The notes below the pieces were generated by a model that saw nothing but the letters and a program-made list of their open reading frames with translations, was not told the origin of the DNA and did not search any database. A stretch of DNA of 64,000 nucleotides from Selaginella moellendorffii (lineage: Eukaryota; Streptophyta; Lycopodiopsida; Selaginellales; Selaginellaceae). Location: contig NW_003314282.1 of NCBI RefSeq assembly GCF_000143415.4, positions 2,036,765-2,100,764 on the forward strand, given 5' to 3'. Position numbers and translations under genes: made by a program. Positions 25,235 to 36,358 of the stretch are shown here, piece by piece. Each line of letters opens with the position of its first letter. Position 1 is the stretch's first letter.

Positions 25235-25345
25235 TGTTAGGCACCAGGTCAGGATAATAGGATAAGGAAAGAGCCCTGCAATAAAGTGATCACCCCTTTA
25301 GCTAGTTGGCTTAGGGTGTAGGGTGTAAGGGATAGGATCCTAACA
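25235..25345 (+). repeat. LTR 2 of TRIM element
   Basis: A 111-bp copy, TGTTAGGCACC to CCTAACA. It has a small internal duplication of GGGTGTA relative to LTR 3. Confidence 0.8.
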
Positions 25346-25454
25346 CAAAGTACCAAGTGGTCTATGTCTATTAGATTGAATCATTCAAAGCCTCGCAAAC
25401 ACTACAAATATGGTTAGCATTTTGAAATGATCATTCCCTGACGAGAGGGAGGAT

Positions 25455-25558
25455 TGTTAGGCACCAAGTCAGGATAATAGGATAAGGAAAGGGCCCTGCA
25501 ATAAAGTGATCACCCCTTTAGCCAGTTGGCTTAGGGTGTAAGGGATAGGATCCTAACA
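25455..25558 (+). repeat. LTR 3 of TRIM element
   Basis: A 104-bp copy, near identical to LTR 2. The ~90 bp after it matches the ~90 bp after LTR 2. Confidence 0.8.
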
Positions 25559-25659
25559 CAGAGTACCAAGTGGTCCATGTCTATTGGATTGAATCATTCA
25601 AAGTCTCACAAACATTACAAATATAGCTTGCCTCTTCAAAATGCTAACCATAAGATTCA

Positions 25660-26760
25660 AAGCACACTTGCACACACAATAATTTGTCCCAATTCATGCA
25701 CATCAATTCGTTCAAAAGGATAATAAAAGTTCTTTTCTGTGCATGGTTGTGGCAAGACGCATGAACACCACCGAGAAGAGATCCAGGTTCTGCATGAGAA
25801 AAAGTAGATAAAGATCACTAAGAAAAAGATTATAAGACAATCACTCACCTTACCTCACAACAACGATTTCTGGCTATCAATAGCACATCTTGCTTGACTT
25901 GATGAATGACGGCTGCTTCTGGTGTTTACTCCCTTGGTTACTATTGTAGCCAGGACAGTCCCTTATGGCAGCATTGCCTAGTCGTAGTGCAGTATTGTAA
26001 ACAAGTTAACAACACCATCACTCATATCCCGACAGGTTCCAGTCCATTGGAAAAAATAAAAAAATCTTTCAAAAATGTACTTAAAAGAAAAACAAGAAGC
26101 TACCTTGGTTGCCAGTGGTTCAATATGGTGCTTAAATTCCCCCCTAGAACTTGAGAATATTTGGCAAACTTTGAATGTGCACACAAGAACTTTGTCGTAT
26201 CTACACTATTCAATCGTGATACCCAAGGGCTTAGAGGCAATTTTATATAAAATTGACCATTAAGAAGCAACACATATGAAGTTAGAGGAAGAAGTATATG
26301 GAAAGCATCACAACACACATCTTGCTTGCTCTACCTTGTTTGGCAAATGCTCAACCTGGATCCCTACTCCATACATCACCATAGTTATCATATTAGTGTC
26401 AACCATCAGATTGGTATGAGCTCTAGAAATAGTTTAGCATATTTGAAGTTAAACAAAGAGCAATGTTAAGCAAAGAATCTTACTATGCTATTATAAAGAA
26501 CTACAAAAAAATATTTTTAAATAAAATTTTATTTACATGTTTATGTTTTTGCAATATCTCCGTATATATCACATTTGTGTGTATGTTGTGCTACTTTGCT
26601 TATCAAGACATTGACCCTTATATTCATCAATACACAATTAGTTTATCTTTTCTTTATAGTGCTACATATAATTTTTCATGACCAAAAATAGGCTTACACA
26701 AATATATGCTTACATTGCTTAGTGTCTGACTTTATGATTTACATAATGTAACAAAAACAA
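25660..26760. other. AT-rich stretch, nothing recognised
   Basis: No conserved coding signal on either strand. Confidence 0.4.
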
Positions 26761-26779
26761 AGCAAATCATTTTGGAAAT

Positions 26780-28100
26780 TAGTGTCTCTTTAATACAAAT
26801 GGCATGTCCCCTTTAGTTGATTTGAGAACAATCCTTGGTAACAAAACTTTTTTTCCTTCTCTATTTCCTTGTAAGAGTCTTGCTTCCAAAATATTATATA
26901 GTATGTCATTATTAGTTTCATGCCATTGCCACTTTTTGTGTCAAGTTTTCTTAGTAATGCTCTCAACTTTTATATTTAGATTGTGTAGTGGCATTCTAGA
27001 AAGTGTGATTGAGTTAAGAAACTTCACAGGATAATTCAGAGTTTTTTCAAAGAAAATTCTCCATGGCATGAAATAAGATAGAGGTCAAAAAGGTGGTGAA
27101 AGATGGTGGTTTAGCAGGGAATCTTGTCCAAAAATTGTGATAATTTTTAAAACTAATGAGTTTTACAAGAGTAGTAGGAGAAAAAGTAGGCTATGAAATC
27201 TCAACTATAGCAGATTCTTCAATTGAATCATTTTCAAATGTATTTATGTTTCTAAAAGTCATTAACCTCCCTCTTTTAAGACTTGTTCATTCAAATCTAA
27301 AGAATGGTCATTTAACATTCTTAGTCTTCTAACTGCAGTTAGTATAATCCCTCTCTTCAAAACATAGTTTATCATTTTATCTTTGATATGCACTTTATTG
27401 GCAATTTTTTCATTTGGTCCTTATGTCCTTGTAGAGAGGGTAATTATCCATTACCCAACTTCATTAGTCACTCTGACCACAATATTTATATGTATTTTCC
27501 TTTTTAAAGTAAATATAATAATTGATGACTATAATGGACTGGACTTAATGCTATTTTGTACAATTTAATCCCATCTTTTTTCTTTTTAGAACTGGTAGTG
27601 TTTGTCTAAAATCACCAAAAGAAAATAAAATATTTAATTGTTTAAACTCTTTATCTTCTGTTTTATATCACAAGTCAGCCACTTCACAGCTCTAAAAGCA
27701 TGTGCAAGTACTATACTTATTTCATTATAAATGAGGAAATTGGTATTTTGAATGTGTTTAATAGCACTTGAATTTTCTCTCACATCAAAAGTGCATATTT
27801 CAGCTATTGATATAAATAGTTTAAATGTTTAATAAACAATTTATCTGTTGATAAGTAATATAATAGCAATCCTAGTCTATACAACTACTATCACATTCTT
27901 TCCTATAGGTTTTCATGTAATAGTATTATTTTGAATAAGAATGATTTTTCAATGCCTCTAACATCATCAATAAAAATTAGTTGTGGTTTACTCTTGTCAT
28001 AGAGAGATATAATAAATGTGTCAAACATTTTGCATTAATCACTATTTAAACTGCTAATATTTTATCCAAATCAAACTCTCAAATTGCATCATATTATCTT
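26780..28100 (-). mobile_element. Decayed Helitron helicase fragment (copy 2)
   Basis: Its antisense frames parallel those of the better-preserved helicase at 43.1-44.3 kb. About 26804-27034 corresponds to 43350-43616, and 27383-27568 to 43830-44009, in the same order and orientation. The minus strand therefore held the C-terminal half of a PIF1-like Helitron helicase, now full of stops and indels. Confidence 0.7.
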
Positions 28101-28295
28101 CAAATATAACCTTGTATTCACATGAAAATTGTGGTATATCTTTAATACTTAAGTCAAAATCTTGTATTGTTGTTCAAACATTTAAGATAATTCTATAAGA
28201 AGAATATTATAACACAAAGCATCAGTTTCATACTTTCTAATTAAATTTTTCTTTCTTTTAATAGATCATTTTCTAATAAACCTGTTACATCTCTC

Positions 28296-28325
28296 TCTCT
28301 ATATATATACATATACATATATTTG

Positions 28326-28382
<57 letters not shown>

Positions 28383-28430
28383 GTATATGTATATATGTAT
28401 ATACATATATACATATATATATGTATGTCA
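28296..28430. repeat. (TA)n microsatellite with TATG/CATA variants
   Basis: Long alternating TA run flanked by TATACATATA variants. Self-complementary and likely to form cruciforms. Confidence 0.9.
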
Positions 28431-28569
28431 TCCTTCTATATTTTATGAGCTTAATGGCACGTGGGAAAAAACAGTTGAGGGTGGAACTTTTTTTTTTAGG
28501 GTAAACCAGTTTTTTTCAATGCATTTTTTCAGGAGCACTTATGTATTTTGGCATTTCACTGCAGTTGCA

Positions 28570-29755
28570 CGTCATGAGGTTCACTGCATGATTGCATTGG
28601 TCCTCGCCTATCTAGGGCATATTGCTTAGCTGTATGATGCCACACACAACAGATAGATTAGCTGAGTTGAAGTGGCAGGTTCAAGAGCCTATGCTAGACG
28701 AAAGAGAAGATGAAGAAACTCCAAGAGACACTTTTATGGTACATTTTCTCTTTCTTGTGTTGTTCCTTTTGATGATTTCTTTAGGCTGTTGCGAGGTTTG
28801 GAGGCGACAGTGTTGTCAAGACATGATCCAGCTACAAACCTGGTTCAGATGTACGCATATACTCAGTGCTTCTTTACATGCGAGGTATGGTTTGTGTTCA
28901 TTTTTTCATCACGAATATTTTACTGCCTCTTATTATGTACAATAAGGAGTACGTGCTTGGGCAGCTCATATACGTTCAAGCAACGAAGAGATTGCCTGGT
29001 TCTCCCAGATTTCTGATCCTGTCATGCCAAGGGCTTGCAACAAGATCCCTGGTATGCTTATCGATCTAGGTTTCAAGATGATCTCTCATTTCTCTTAATC
29101 TCTATGGCTAACTTGGTACCTCATCTCCAGATAATGTAAATGCCAGAGAATATTTTTTTTGGTGTGTCTGCTCTTGGATCCAATGCTTGTAAAGGCGCTT
29201 GCGTTTTTCTTGCTCATCTGTCTCACGCTCACTGAATAATCATCCTCTGCCCCCTTAAGAACGCCTTAGCAATTGATCCACACAACAAAACAAAAACGGC
29301 ACTACAGTGTACCTGTCAGGTAAAACAAGGGGAAGTCAGCTTTCATCCACCAGTTAAGCTCTTAGTGATTGAGATGAGCTCTTGTTATCTCAATTTTGCA
29401 ACAGCATAGTGAAAAAGGGAAAGGGAAAGTATAGTACCTGAATGAAGGTGTGTCTGTCTGCTGTGTGTTTTTATTGCCTATCTCCTTTTCTTTGTTTTGC
29501 AGTTTCTCTTTCCCTTGTTGGTGGTCACCTGATTGGATCAAAGAGATCATTTTCGTGGAGTTGTTTGGTGTGCTTGCTATTGGCTGCATGTGTGCTACAG
29601 CTGGCTGGCTGGTATATGAGAGCTGCTGCTATAACGTATTGAGCTTACTTTCCACTCATTACAGAGCTTGTCCCAGGCGGGGCTTCAAGTCTACATTCAG
29701 GTCAACAAGTACCTAATGGCAGTGTTGAGAGCTTGTGGTTTTCACCTCCAGCTGC
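28570..29755 (+). other. Unassigned possible gene with membrane segments
   Basis: Open pieces separated by plausible 45-65-bp introns: 28636-28738 (acidic, LDEREDEETPRDTF); 28785-28884 (HDPATNLVQMYAYTQCFFTC); 28946-29010 (EYVLGQLIYVQATKR); 29500-29630 (hydrophobic, EIIFVELFGVLAIGCMCATA); and 29665-29760 (ending SPPAA then TAA). Frames do not all join cleanly, so it may be a pseudogene. I do not recognise the family. Confidence 0.3.
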
Positions 29756-29949
29756 TTAAATTGAGCGAACCCGAACATTTGTGATTTGTTTGTTAAAAAA
29801 AAGGTACTGTGGTAGAGTCCTCCTGATCATCCACTTAGCCCTAGCCATCTCTACCTAGAACAACAAAGCAACGAACTTAAATAGTTCTCATAAGTTGCTA
29901 AGTTAAGCCCACCTTTTATCATATTTACTCTTCAATGTTCTTGTACCGC

Positions 29950-30234
29950 ATCAAAGGTGTCATTATAAACCCTAGATGAACATGTCAACTCCTTCGGCCT
30001 AATCAGCGAAAGAGAAAGCATTGACAAAAGAGAAAGGTGGGAGAGATTTCAAAGCATTAGACGAATACCTTGAATCTCATTGCCATCAAAGGTGTCATTA
30101 TAAACCCTGGATGAACATCATTGGCTGTGATGTCAACTCCTTCGGCCTAATCAGCGAAAGAGAAAGCATTGGCAAAAGAGAAAGGTGGGAGAGATTTCAA
30201 AGCATTAGACGAATACCTTGAATCTTATTGCCAT
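29950..30234 (+). repeat. Tandem duplication of ~135-150 bp
   Basis: Copy 1 (about 29950-30084) and copy 2 (about 30085-30234) differ by a few bases and a ~14-bp insertion in copy 2. The second copy runs on into an open frame, ALDEYLESYCHFFGVEKVRE, then LTVCLVSEYLLEEKRK, which may be an exon of an unknown gene. Confidence 0.85.
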
Positions 30235-30596
30235 TTCTTTGGCGTGGAAAAAGTTCGCGAGCTTGGATTGACTGTATGCTTAGTGTCAGAGTACCTTTTG
30301 GAAGAAAAAAGGAAGAATGTAAGCTCACAAGAAAAGAGAGTTGTTTGGCATACCAGGTTTTGTCATTAAGGTGTGAGAACTGGATTCCACCGCTGTAAGA
30401 GGCGATATGCACGACGGAGGAGAGATTGACAAACACTTAGCAGTCTCCTTCATTTTGTCCAGTAGCAAGTTTGTGAGAAGAAAATGGCCTAGACATCACA
30501 ACAAGATAGAAAAGATACCTATGTATAAATAGAAAATCATGGATTTCTTTTGATCAAGTTCGAATTTTTCCTCATACCTTGTAAAGTTCCATCACT

Positions 30597-31122
30597 TTGG
30601 AGGTGAGCTTCGAAGCATCATGCCAGGCATGGCCACTCGCCATCTCCAGGCACAGCAATGTGCCATCCCAAAGAAGTGTGGAGCAAAACTCAAGCAAATG
30701 GCGATATCTAGAGGAGTTCACCGTGATCTAAACCACACCTTTGATCACCACCTTCACCACAGAAATGAAAATCCATGAGATGATCCAACTATAGTGGCTT
30801 GGAGCTTACCTGCATTGAGCTTAGAGTTGTCAAGATATTGGCAGCTGCCATAAGAGCAAGCAATCCACTGTCGTCATGACTAACAAGCACGACTGATGAG
30901 AATTTTAGTTGCTGGCAAAAGCTCAGCAGCAAATCCACCTGCGAGCTCTAATCAGAGAAATCAAACAAGCAAGAACAACAGGAAAAAATTTCTTTTTTTT
31001 TTTCTAAACAACAATGAATAGAACACTCACTTGGGACTGGTGCTCGTAAGGATTGGGAAGACGGCCACTTTTTTTGCACAGCCGGCTCGTCAGTCCCCAG
31101 CCAGTCCGATCAAACGCAGCAA
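30597..31122 (-). pseudogene. Alpha/beta-hydrolase gene fragment
   Basis: Three minus-strand pieces fit a plant alpha/beta-hydrolase. Piece 1 (about 31122-31031) reads AAFDRTGWGLTSRL and ends NPYEHQSQ at a GT donor. Exon 30810-30938 (43 codons) reads VDLLLSFCQQLKFSSVVLVS, then HDDSGLLALMAA. Piece 3 (about 30770-30597) ends WHDASKLTSKVMELYK. The nucleophile elbow that should read G-H-D-D/S-G-G is SHDDSG. A TAG falls in piece 3 after VVIKGVV. The ends are missing, so I call it a pseudogene. Confidence 0.7.
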
Positions 31123-31133
31123 ATAGAAAATTT

Positions 31134-31135
<2 letters not shown>

Positions 31136-31164
<29 letters not shown>
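31136..31164. repeat. (CA)n microsatellite
   Basis: About fourteen CA dinucleotides in a row. Confidence 0.9.
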
Positions 31165-31167
<3 letters not shown>

Positions 31168-31379
31168 CTCACAATCTGCCCAATTGCCCTAAATTTTTTC
31201 TCTTGATTTGGATCGTCATTAAAAAATTGAAGAGTTGCCACCCCTTTGGCACTTGATCTATGCCATCTATTTGAAGTTTTTGAATTTGAACCGTTAGATT
31301 ATAAGTATATTCACAAATAATATTTTAAAAATGGAATAAAAGACGCCGGATGCCATATGCCAATAGCACGTTTAAATAA

Positions 31380-31652
31380 GGGAGTATGACTAGTAGGGAA
31401 CCCAACTCCACTGGGATAGTTAAATGCTAATTCTAAAAAGAGAACAATTTATTAAAACTTGCTTAAGTTCAATATGTAACAAGCACTTGGTTTATTTAGT
31501 TTTTACTTAGTGATTGCAACCAAACACTATTTCTTAAATGGTTTAGTGGAATAGAATAATACAAGCTTGGACTCAAAGCTTAAAAGAATTATTCAACACA
31601 TGAAGAGGTGGCTTAATCATATTCCTCAATTTGGTATATTATTTGGGCATTC
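31380..31652 (+). repeat. Dispersed ~273-bp repeat, copy A
   Basis: Near-identical to 38441-38715 in the same orientation, from GAGTATGACTAG to TTTGGGCATTC. Flanks differ on both sides. It has no coding sense and no obvious terminal inverted repeats. Confidence 0.85.
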
Positions 31653-32149
31653 TAGATCAGGTTCATCACCTTCTATAAGCTCATTGGGGTTGAGCAATAG
31701 ACTACTAAGCATTTTCCATCTCAAGGCATTTTTAATTTATGCCCATGTGAATAAGGAGTAGTTCCCTTAGGGTGAGGTTCCATGCTCCACCCACCTGGAA
31801 ATTTCTCCTCACCCCCCCTCCAAAAACAACTTTCCCCTCCTTTTTTTTTAATGGTTACATTACATGTAACCCTCTTTTTTATATGCCACATAAAGCTACA
31901 CATTAGCTTTTTTTTTCCACATCATAGGTGTCATTTTGTTTTACCCTAAATTGAGTGCATAGCATGCCATAGCTTGGCAATTCTTCTTTGGCAATCATTT
32001 CCCATGCTGTAGAGATTGTGATGAGGTACTTAAATTTGGTAAAGTTGTTCTTTCTGGAGGAGGGCATGATCTTAGTTCCAGTTTCAAGAAAGCTTTTGTT
32101 CATTTGAATGGTGGAGGAAATGATTGCTTTAGTGCTTTCTATGCCATGT

Positions 32150-33190
32150 TCTACTGCAACTTCATTTATTGAAAGAGTGATCACTAAAAAGGAGCTCTTA
32201 GGGCTATTGATCGGTGTGAATTACATCAAGCCAAGAAGTCTCCATTGGTGGTATCAAACAGAGTTTCAGGTTCTCCATATAAATCCACAAAGATTCAGAG
32301 AAGTTTTTTAGTATCTACATTCACTTTTCTTTATGACGAGCTTGCTCCAAAATTGGCCAGGAGGCCTCCTCCAGGTTTGGCAGAAATACCAAAGTAGCAC
32401 TTAGCTATTTCAAAGCAAGTAGCTATTGCTTTGAAATGCTTGGCATTCAGGAATACATGGCAAATAATTGGTGATGCATTTAGAGTGGCTTCATGCACTC
32501 AAGCTTGTCTATGCTGATTCAGGTATTCATTGCTTGAGCATGAAGGACTAATGATCCATTGGCAAATGAGGAGGGAATAAATGAAGTTATAGCATGATTT
32601 CAGAGATTGCATGGATTCCCAAATTGTTGTGGTGCAATGGATTGCACTCATATGGCAATCGAGCTCCTAGGATCAAAGGATGCAATAGATTGGTATGCTA
32701 GGGCAAAAAAGTACTACTCAATGGTAGTTCAAGTTGTGGTAGACAATAAGACTTCATTCCTTTACATAACAATAGGGATAGTAGGTAATGTTCCAGATAG
32801 ATAAGTTTGGAATTCTAGTGGTTTGAAGAAGGCATAGATAGAGAAGAAGTGTTTATGTGGTCCAGTGTACCACATAGAGTTTGGGGACATTCCATTGTAT
32901 ATCATTATTGACAGAGGATAAGAGTGTGCTTTACTGGTTTTGGTCTTATATCCAAACAAGTTTTATGGCAAAAAGCAATACAATTTTATTCATTCTTCTA
33001 TGAGGATTGTTGTTAAGCAATCTTTTGGAATTTTAAAAAGGCAATGGAAATTGCTTGGTTAGAAGGGATTTAGAGGACATCTAGGCATCCTTGCGAACAA
33101 CATCATGTCTTGTTGTGTGCTGCATACCTTGATGATCACAAGGAATGACAGGTTCATGGAAAATTTTGACCCCAATAGATCTAACTACAA
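32150..33190 (+). mobile_element. Degenerate PIF/Harbinger transposase
   Basis: The + strand has pieces of a DDE_4-type nuclease in order: about 32410-32500 VAIALKCLAFRNTWQIIGDAF; 32607-32804 HGFPNCCGAMDCTHMAI, then KKYYSMVVQVVVDNKTSFL; about 32870-32920 with a second Asp in YIIIDRG; and about 32960-33060 NFIHSSMRIVVKQSFGILKR. The third catalytic Glu, expected where the sequence reads VVKQSFG, is Lys (33015-33017). Several stops and frame changes occur. Terminal repeats were not found. Confidence 0.8.
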
Positions 33191-33199
33191 TGCAGACTA

Positions 33200-33830
33200 C
33201 CTGTGAGAATGAAGTGGTTAGTTATATGGATCTCCAAAAAGTTTTAATGCCACATTAAACTCTCAAGGGCATTCATGTATAAGCTAAACATAGTGGACAT
33301 CCTTATTTAATGTAAATAGTGCATTCAATCTATTTAACTCCTTGATAGTCTGCAAGAATAATGACATATATTTATTCAATGACAACTAATGGTGTGTTAA
33401 TTTGTCATAGCTATTGAAATAATTTATCATGGGAAATTGTGTTGACTAAGTTTTATATATCAAGACAATCCCCTATACCATATTTTTGAATTGTCTATGA
33501 AGTTGTGAGTTTCATTGCTAGAGCTATCATGTGTCATTTTGTTTTTTTAAATGCTATTAGAAAAGGGAGGGATTCCTTTGACTTCAAAAAGTGCTAGCAA
33601 CTATGCTAAGGTGGTACTTGAACTTATATAAAACATCTGTTGTTATAGGATAAAATGTGATGAGCACATAGTGCATTAGAAAGTCATTATTTGTTACTGA
33701 ATATTTGTTTCATTCCTCTCTAAGAAGGAACATTTGTCCCATCAACTACACCCTTTTACTCTTTATAGTTGCAAATCTAAAAGAATGCCCTCTTGTGCCA
33801 ATGATTCCTTCTTCCAATTAATACATCATT
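33200..33830. other. AT-rich stretch, nothing recognised
   Basis: Likely the tail of the decayed Harbinger element. No coding signal. Confidence 0.35.
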
Positions 33831-34430
33831 TTAGGAACACACTTTCTAAACCTTCATCTTCAGCCTTTGAATCCCACAGACACATGTCTATACTGTGGCC
33901 AAATTCATCACTCAAAGAAAGCATCCTCCTTCTCATGAATGCTCCAGAATCCTTAGGAGAAATGTTTGTCCAATCCACATTACACCACCAATCACATCTA
34001 CAAATGTCTCTTGGCCGAGCTTAGAAGCATCTGAAACACTTGTTCTATTAAGAACAACATTTGGAATACGTAGATCGTCCTCTACACAATTGATCTCCAT
34101 AGTCTTGCTTGCTTTTATCTCCCAATTTGATTTATATGGTGTATATGCTGGTTTAGAGTGCTGTACACCACTGTTCCCTGAAAATATATAGACACTGCCT
34201 TGCTCAATCTCGCTTGAACGATGCTTTGCATTCTCGCCAAACCCAGCAATACGTATTTTGGAACTTTATGCATTGGCAACGTCAACTGACATAACACACC
34301 CAGCTGTGCCTGTTTCAAAGAATACAAGTTTCCCTTTGTGTCACCTTGGCATGAAAAGACCATCGGTAGCAGTGGCCGCTATCCTTAATTGGCATCTCAG
34401 CTTCTTAGAACTCTCTCCCTTAACATGAAA
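33830..34430 (-). pseudogene. RPA1-like fragment (copy 2)
   Basis: The minus strand matches the RPA1-like sequence at 39.84-40.40 kb in order and orientation. It covers the OB-fold region encoding Gly-Val-Tyr-type segments and the following 'IDMCLWD'-like segment. Stops and indels break it. It is probably residue of an older Helitron carrying RPA1. Confidence 0.7.
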
Positions 34431-34672
34431 CAGAGAAAAAAAATGTAATAATGTTATATACATACATACGTAATGTAATTAGTTACAAACAATTTGTAAC
34501 TAAATAAATAATTTGTAATGTATTTAGACAAAACTAACATTAGTAGTCGTAGTGCTTTACATTTATGTTTATTTTTTATAAAAGAAATATCAGAAGACAA
34601 ATCTGGGAGTGTCATATATATATTTCAGTTGTTGTTTCTTTTATATTGTTTCTTTATATTAACAAAGAAATG

Positions 34673-34824
34673 TTCAAGCATGAGATTTCATAGGTGGTTA
34701 TGTTAAAAGTTTTGAATGTGAAAGTGTGGGAAAGCTTACTCAATTGTAAGAAGAAGTTCAGCCTTTTCTATATCATGGTTTGTAAGTACATATTCTGTAA
34801 TTATATTAACCTTGAAGGATATGC
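34673..34824 (+). repeat. Duplicated segment L (matches 50364-50512, direct)
   Basis: Begins TCAAGCATGAGATTTC and ends GAAGGATATGC in both copies, with a few changes and a 3-bp deletion. Its minus strand reads a short exon-like EYVLTNHDIEKAELLLTIE. Confidence 0.8.
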
Positions 34825-34872
34825 ACTTTGGTGTTCATTGGATCACCAATGAAAGGCACATTGAGATTGTTA

Positions 34873-35474
34873 ACATTTATCACTTTGGCTTCAGTTCCGT
34901 CGTTTTGGACCGTTTGACACAACTTTGCAATCTCTAGAGACAGACCAGATATTCTTCTGGCTGCTTGCTGAGCAGAACATTAAGTTGTAGTTATCTGAGC
35001 GAGTAGAGTACATATAATCCATGAGTTTTTGTCACGAACGTGCCTCAACACAGTGGGCCTGTATATTTGATTGGAGTGTACAAAGTAGTGTGATCTACGC
35101 AATGCCATTATTTACATCTCTTTCCAGGTATGTAATACATTAATGGGAGAATTAGGAATGTTTGTAAACAGCTGATTTACAAACCTTCTGATGTTGAAAG
35201 GTTGGGAATATATTCAATGGAATTGTTGCCCCCATCAATGAAAGTTCCCATGTAAGCCAATGCTCGAAGTGCCTAAAAAAAGATGCCTCAAGATAAACAC
35301 ATCACAAACTTTAATAAGCATATCACCTCAAGTGCTGGGTTCTTTCAAATGTTCCCCATGTTTCTGTGCAAAGATCCAGTGCATTGTTCTAGACTCTGAC
35401 CAATTCTGCATAAAAGCTTCACATGCTTCAACATCAAAAATCAAAGATTAAAGGCACAGATGTAAAGGCAAAGG
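34873..35474 (-). repeat. Duplicated segment M (matches 47990-48583, inverted)
   Basis: About 600 bp whose reverse complement recurs at 47990-48583. The minus strand here shows exon-like pieces of an unidentified gene: AARRISGLSLEIAKLCQTVQ, then NLNVPFIGDPMNTKVHILQ (about 34980-34810), and ALRALAYMGTFIDGG, then NSIEYIPNLSTSEG (about 35275-35190). This copy seems less broken than the other. Confidence 0.8.
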
Positions 35475-35613
35475 TTTATTTTTTTGAAGGAATGTCAAAG
35501 TTTCAAGAATGCAAGAACTTGTTGATTACACTTTGAAAGTGAGGTAAGCTTTTTCTCTTTCTGGTGCAAATGCTAGCACATCTTTGGACTCACTGATTAA
35601 ATGTGACGGTATA

Positions 35614-36358
35614 GTTCCATTATGTTGCCATGGAATTTGAGTTGTCATCATATAGATTATTGTCAGGAATCCACATGCTATATTGAACTTACTATTATCA
35701 TATCAGACTCGTCGATGTTATCTACTATTGTGAGTTGACCACTGTTTTAGCCTATATCATTGAAGCTCACTACAAAACCTTCAACAGAACCTACAGAGTC
35801 TTAGCCTCTACATGACTCCACAAAGTTTGCAATGCTGACAGTTGGTACAGACAGATGAAGTTGTGGCACTATAAGCTATTACCTAAAAGCTTACGTTTTC
35901 TTCTTAGCATACGATATGCTCATCATTGTGGTGGTTCAATAAAAAGAGATATGCCAGATGCACTGGGCCTGGGTTGGAACTCAAGTCATCATGTTGTTTC
36001 GCATTTCTCTAGCATGACTCCACATTCAAATATATATAACCACAGATACCACCTACTCAAAAATAAACTGGACATAACCATAAAGGAAGTGCATAGAAAG
36101 AAAAATAGGCAGCTAGCTTCTTCCCACTCTTTCATGCACTGTGCTCCATGCATAGTGTGCGAGTGGAATCCCGAATGGGACAGCCTTTCGCCTGATGAGC
36201 AGGCCAGGCTCAAGGCTCAGCAGGGTGTGAAATACGTTTGCCTCAACAGCTTATAAGTGCTCAACTCTGAAACTCTGGAACCGGCTGCCAAGGATGGTGT
36301 CACCACTGGCAAAGTTTGCATGCGTGGGAACATGGTGTTCAAGGGGTACTTGAACAAT
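35614..36358 (+). repeat. Duplicated segment R (matches 48864-49608, direct)
   Basis: About 745 bp, very similar to 48864-49608 in the same orientation. It includes the 5' part of the acyl-activating-enzyme fragment. Similarity stops abruptly at TTGAACAAT in both. Confidence 0.88.

Larger units (their letters stand above)
24473..25558 (+). mobile_element. TRIM-type miniature LTR retrotransposon array (three LTRs)
   Basis: Three LTR copies in direct orientation each begin TGTTAGGCACC and end GGATCCTAACA, so the ends form the inverted repeat TGTTAG/CTAACA. The internal region 25049-25234 is only about 186 bp, non-coding, starts with a primer site and ends with a purine run. These are the marks of terminal-repeat retrotransposons in miniature, which move with enzymes of full-size relatives. 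The second unit (25346-25454) lacks a primer site and repeats the flank that follows the third LTR, pointing to a later tandem duplication. Confidence 0.8.

Noticed and set aside
28296-28430. Possible CRISPR-like or origin-like repeat
   Set aside because: It is a simple TA microsatellite with no spacers.
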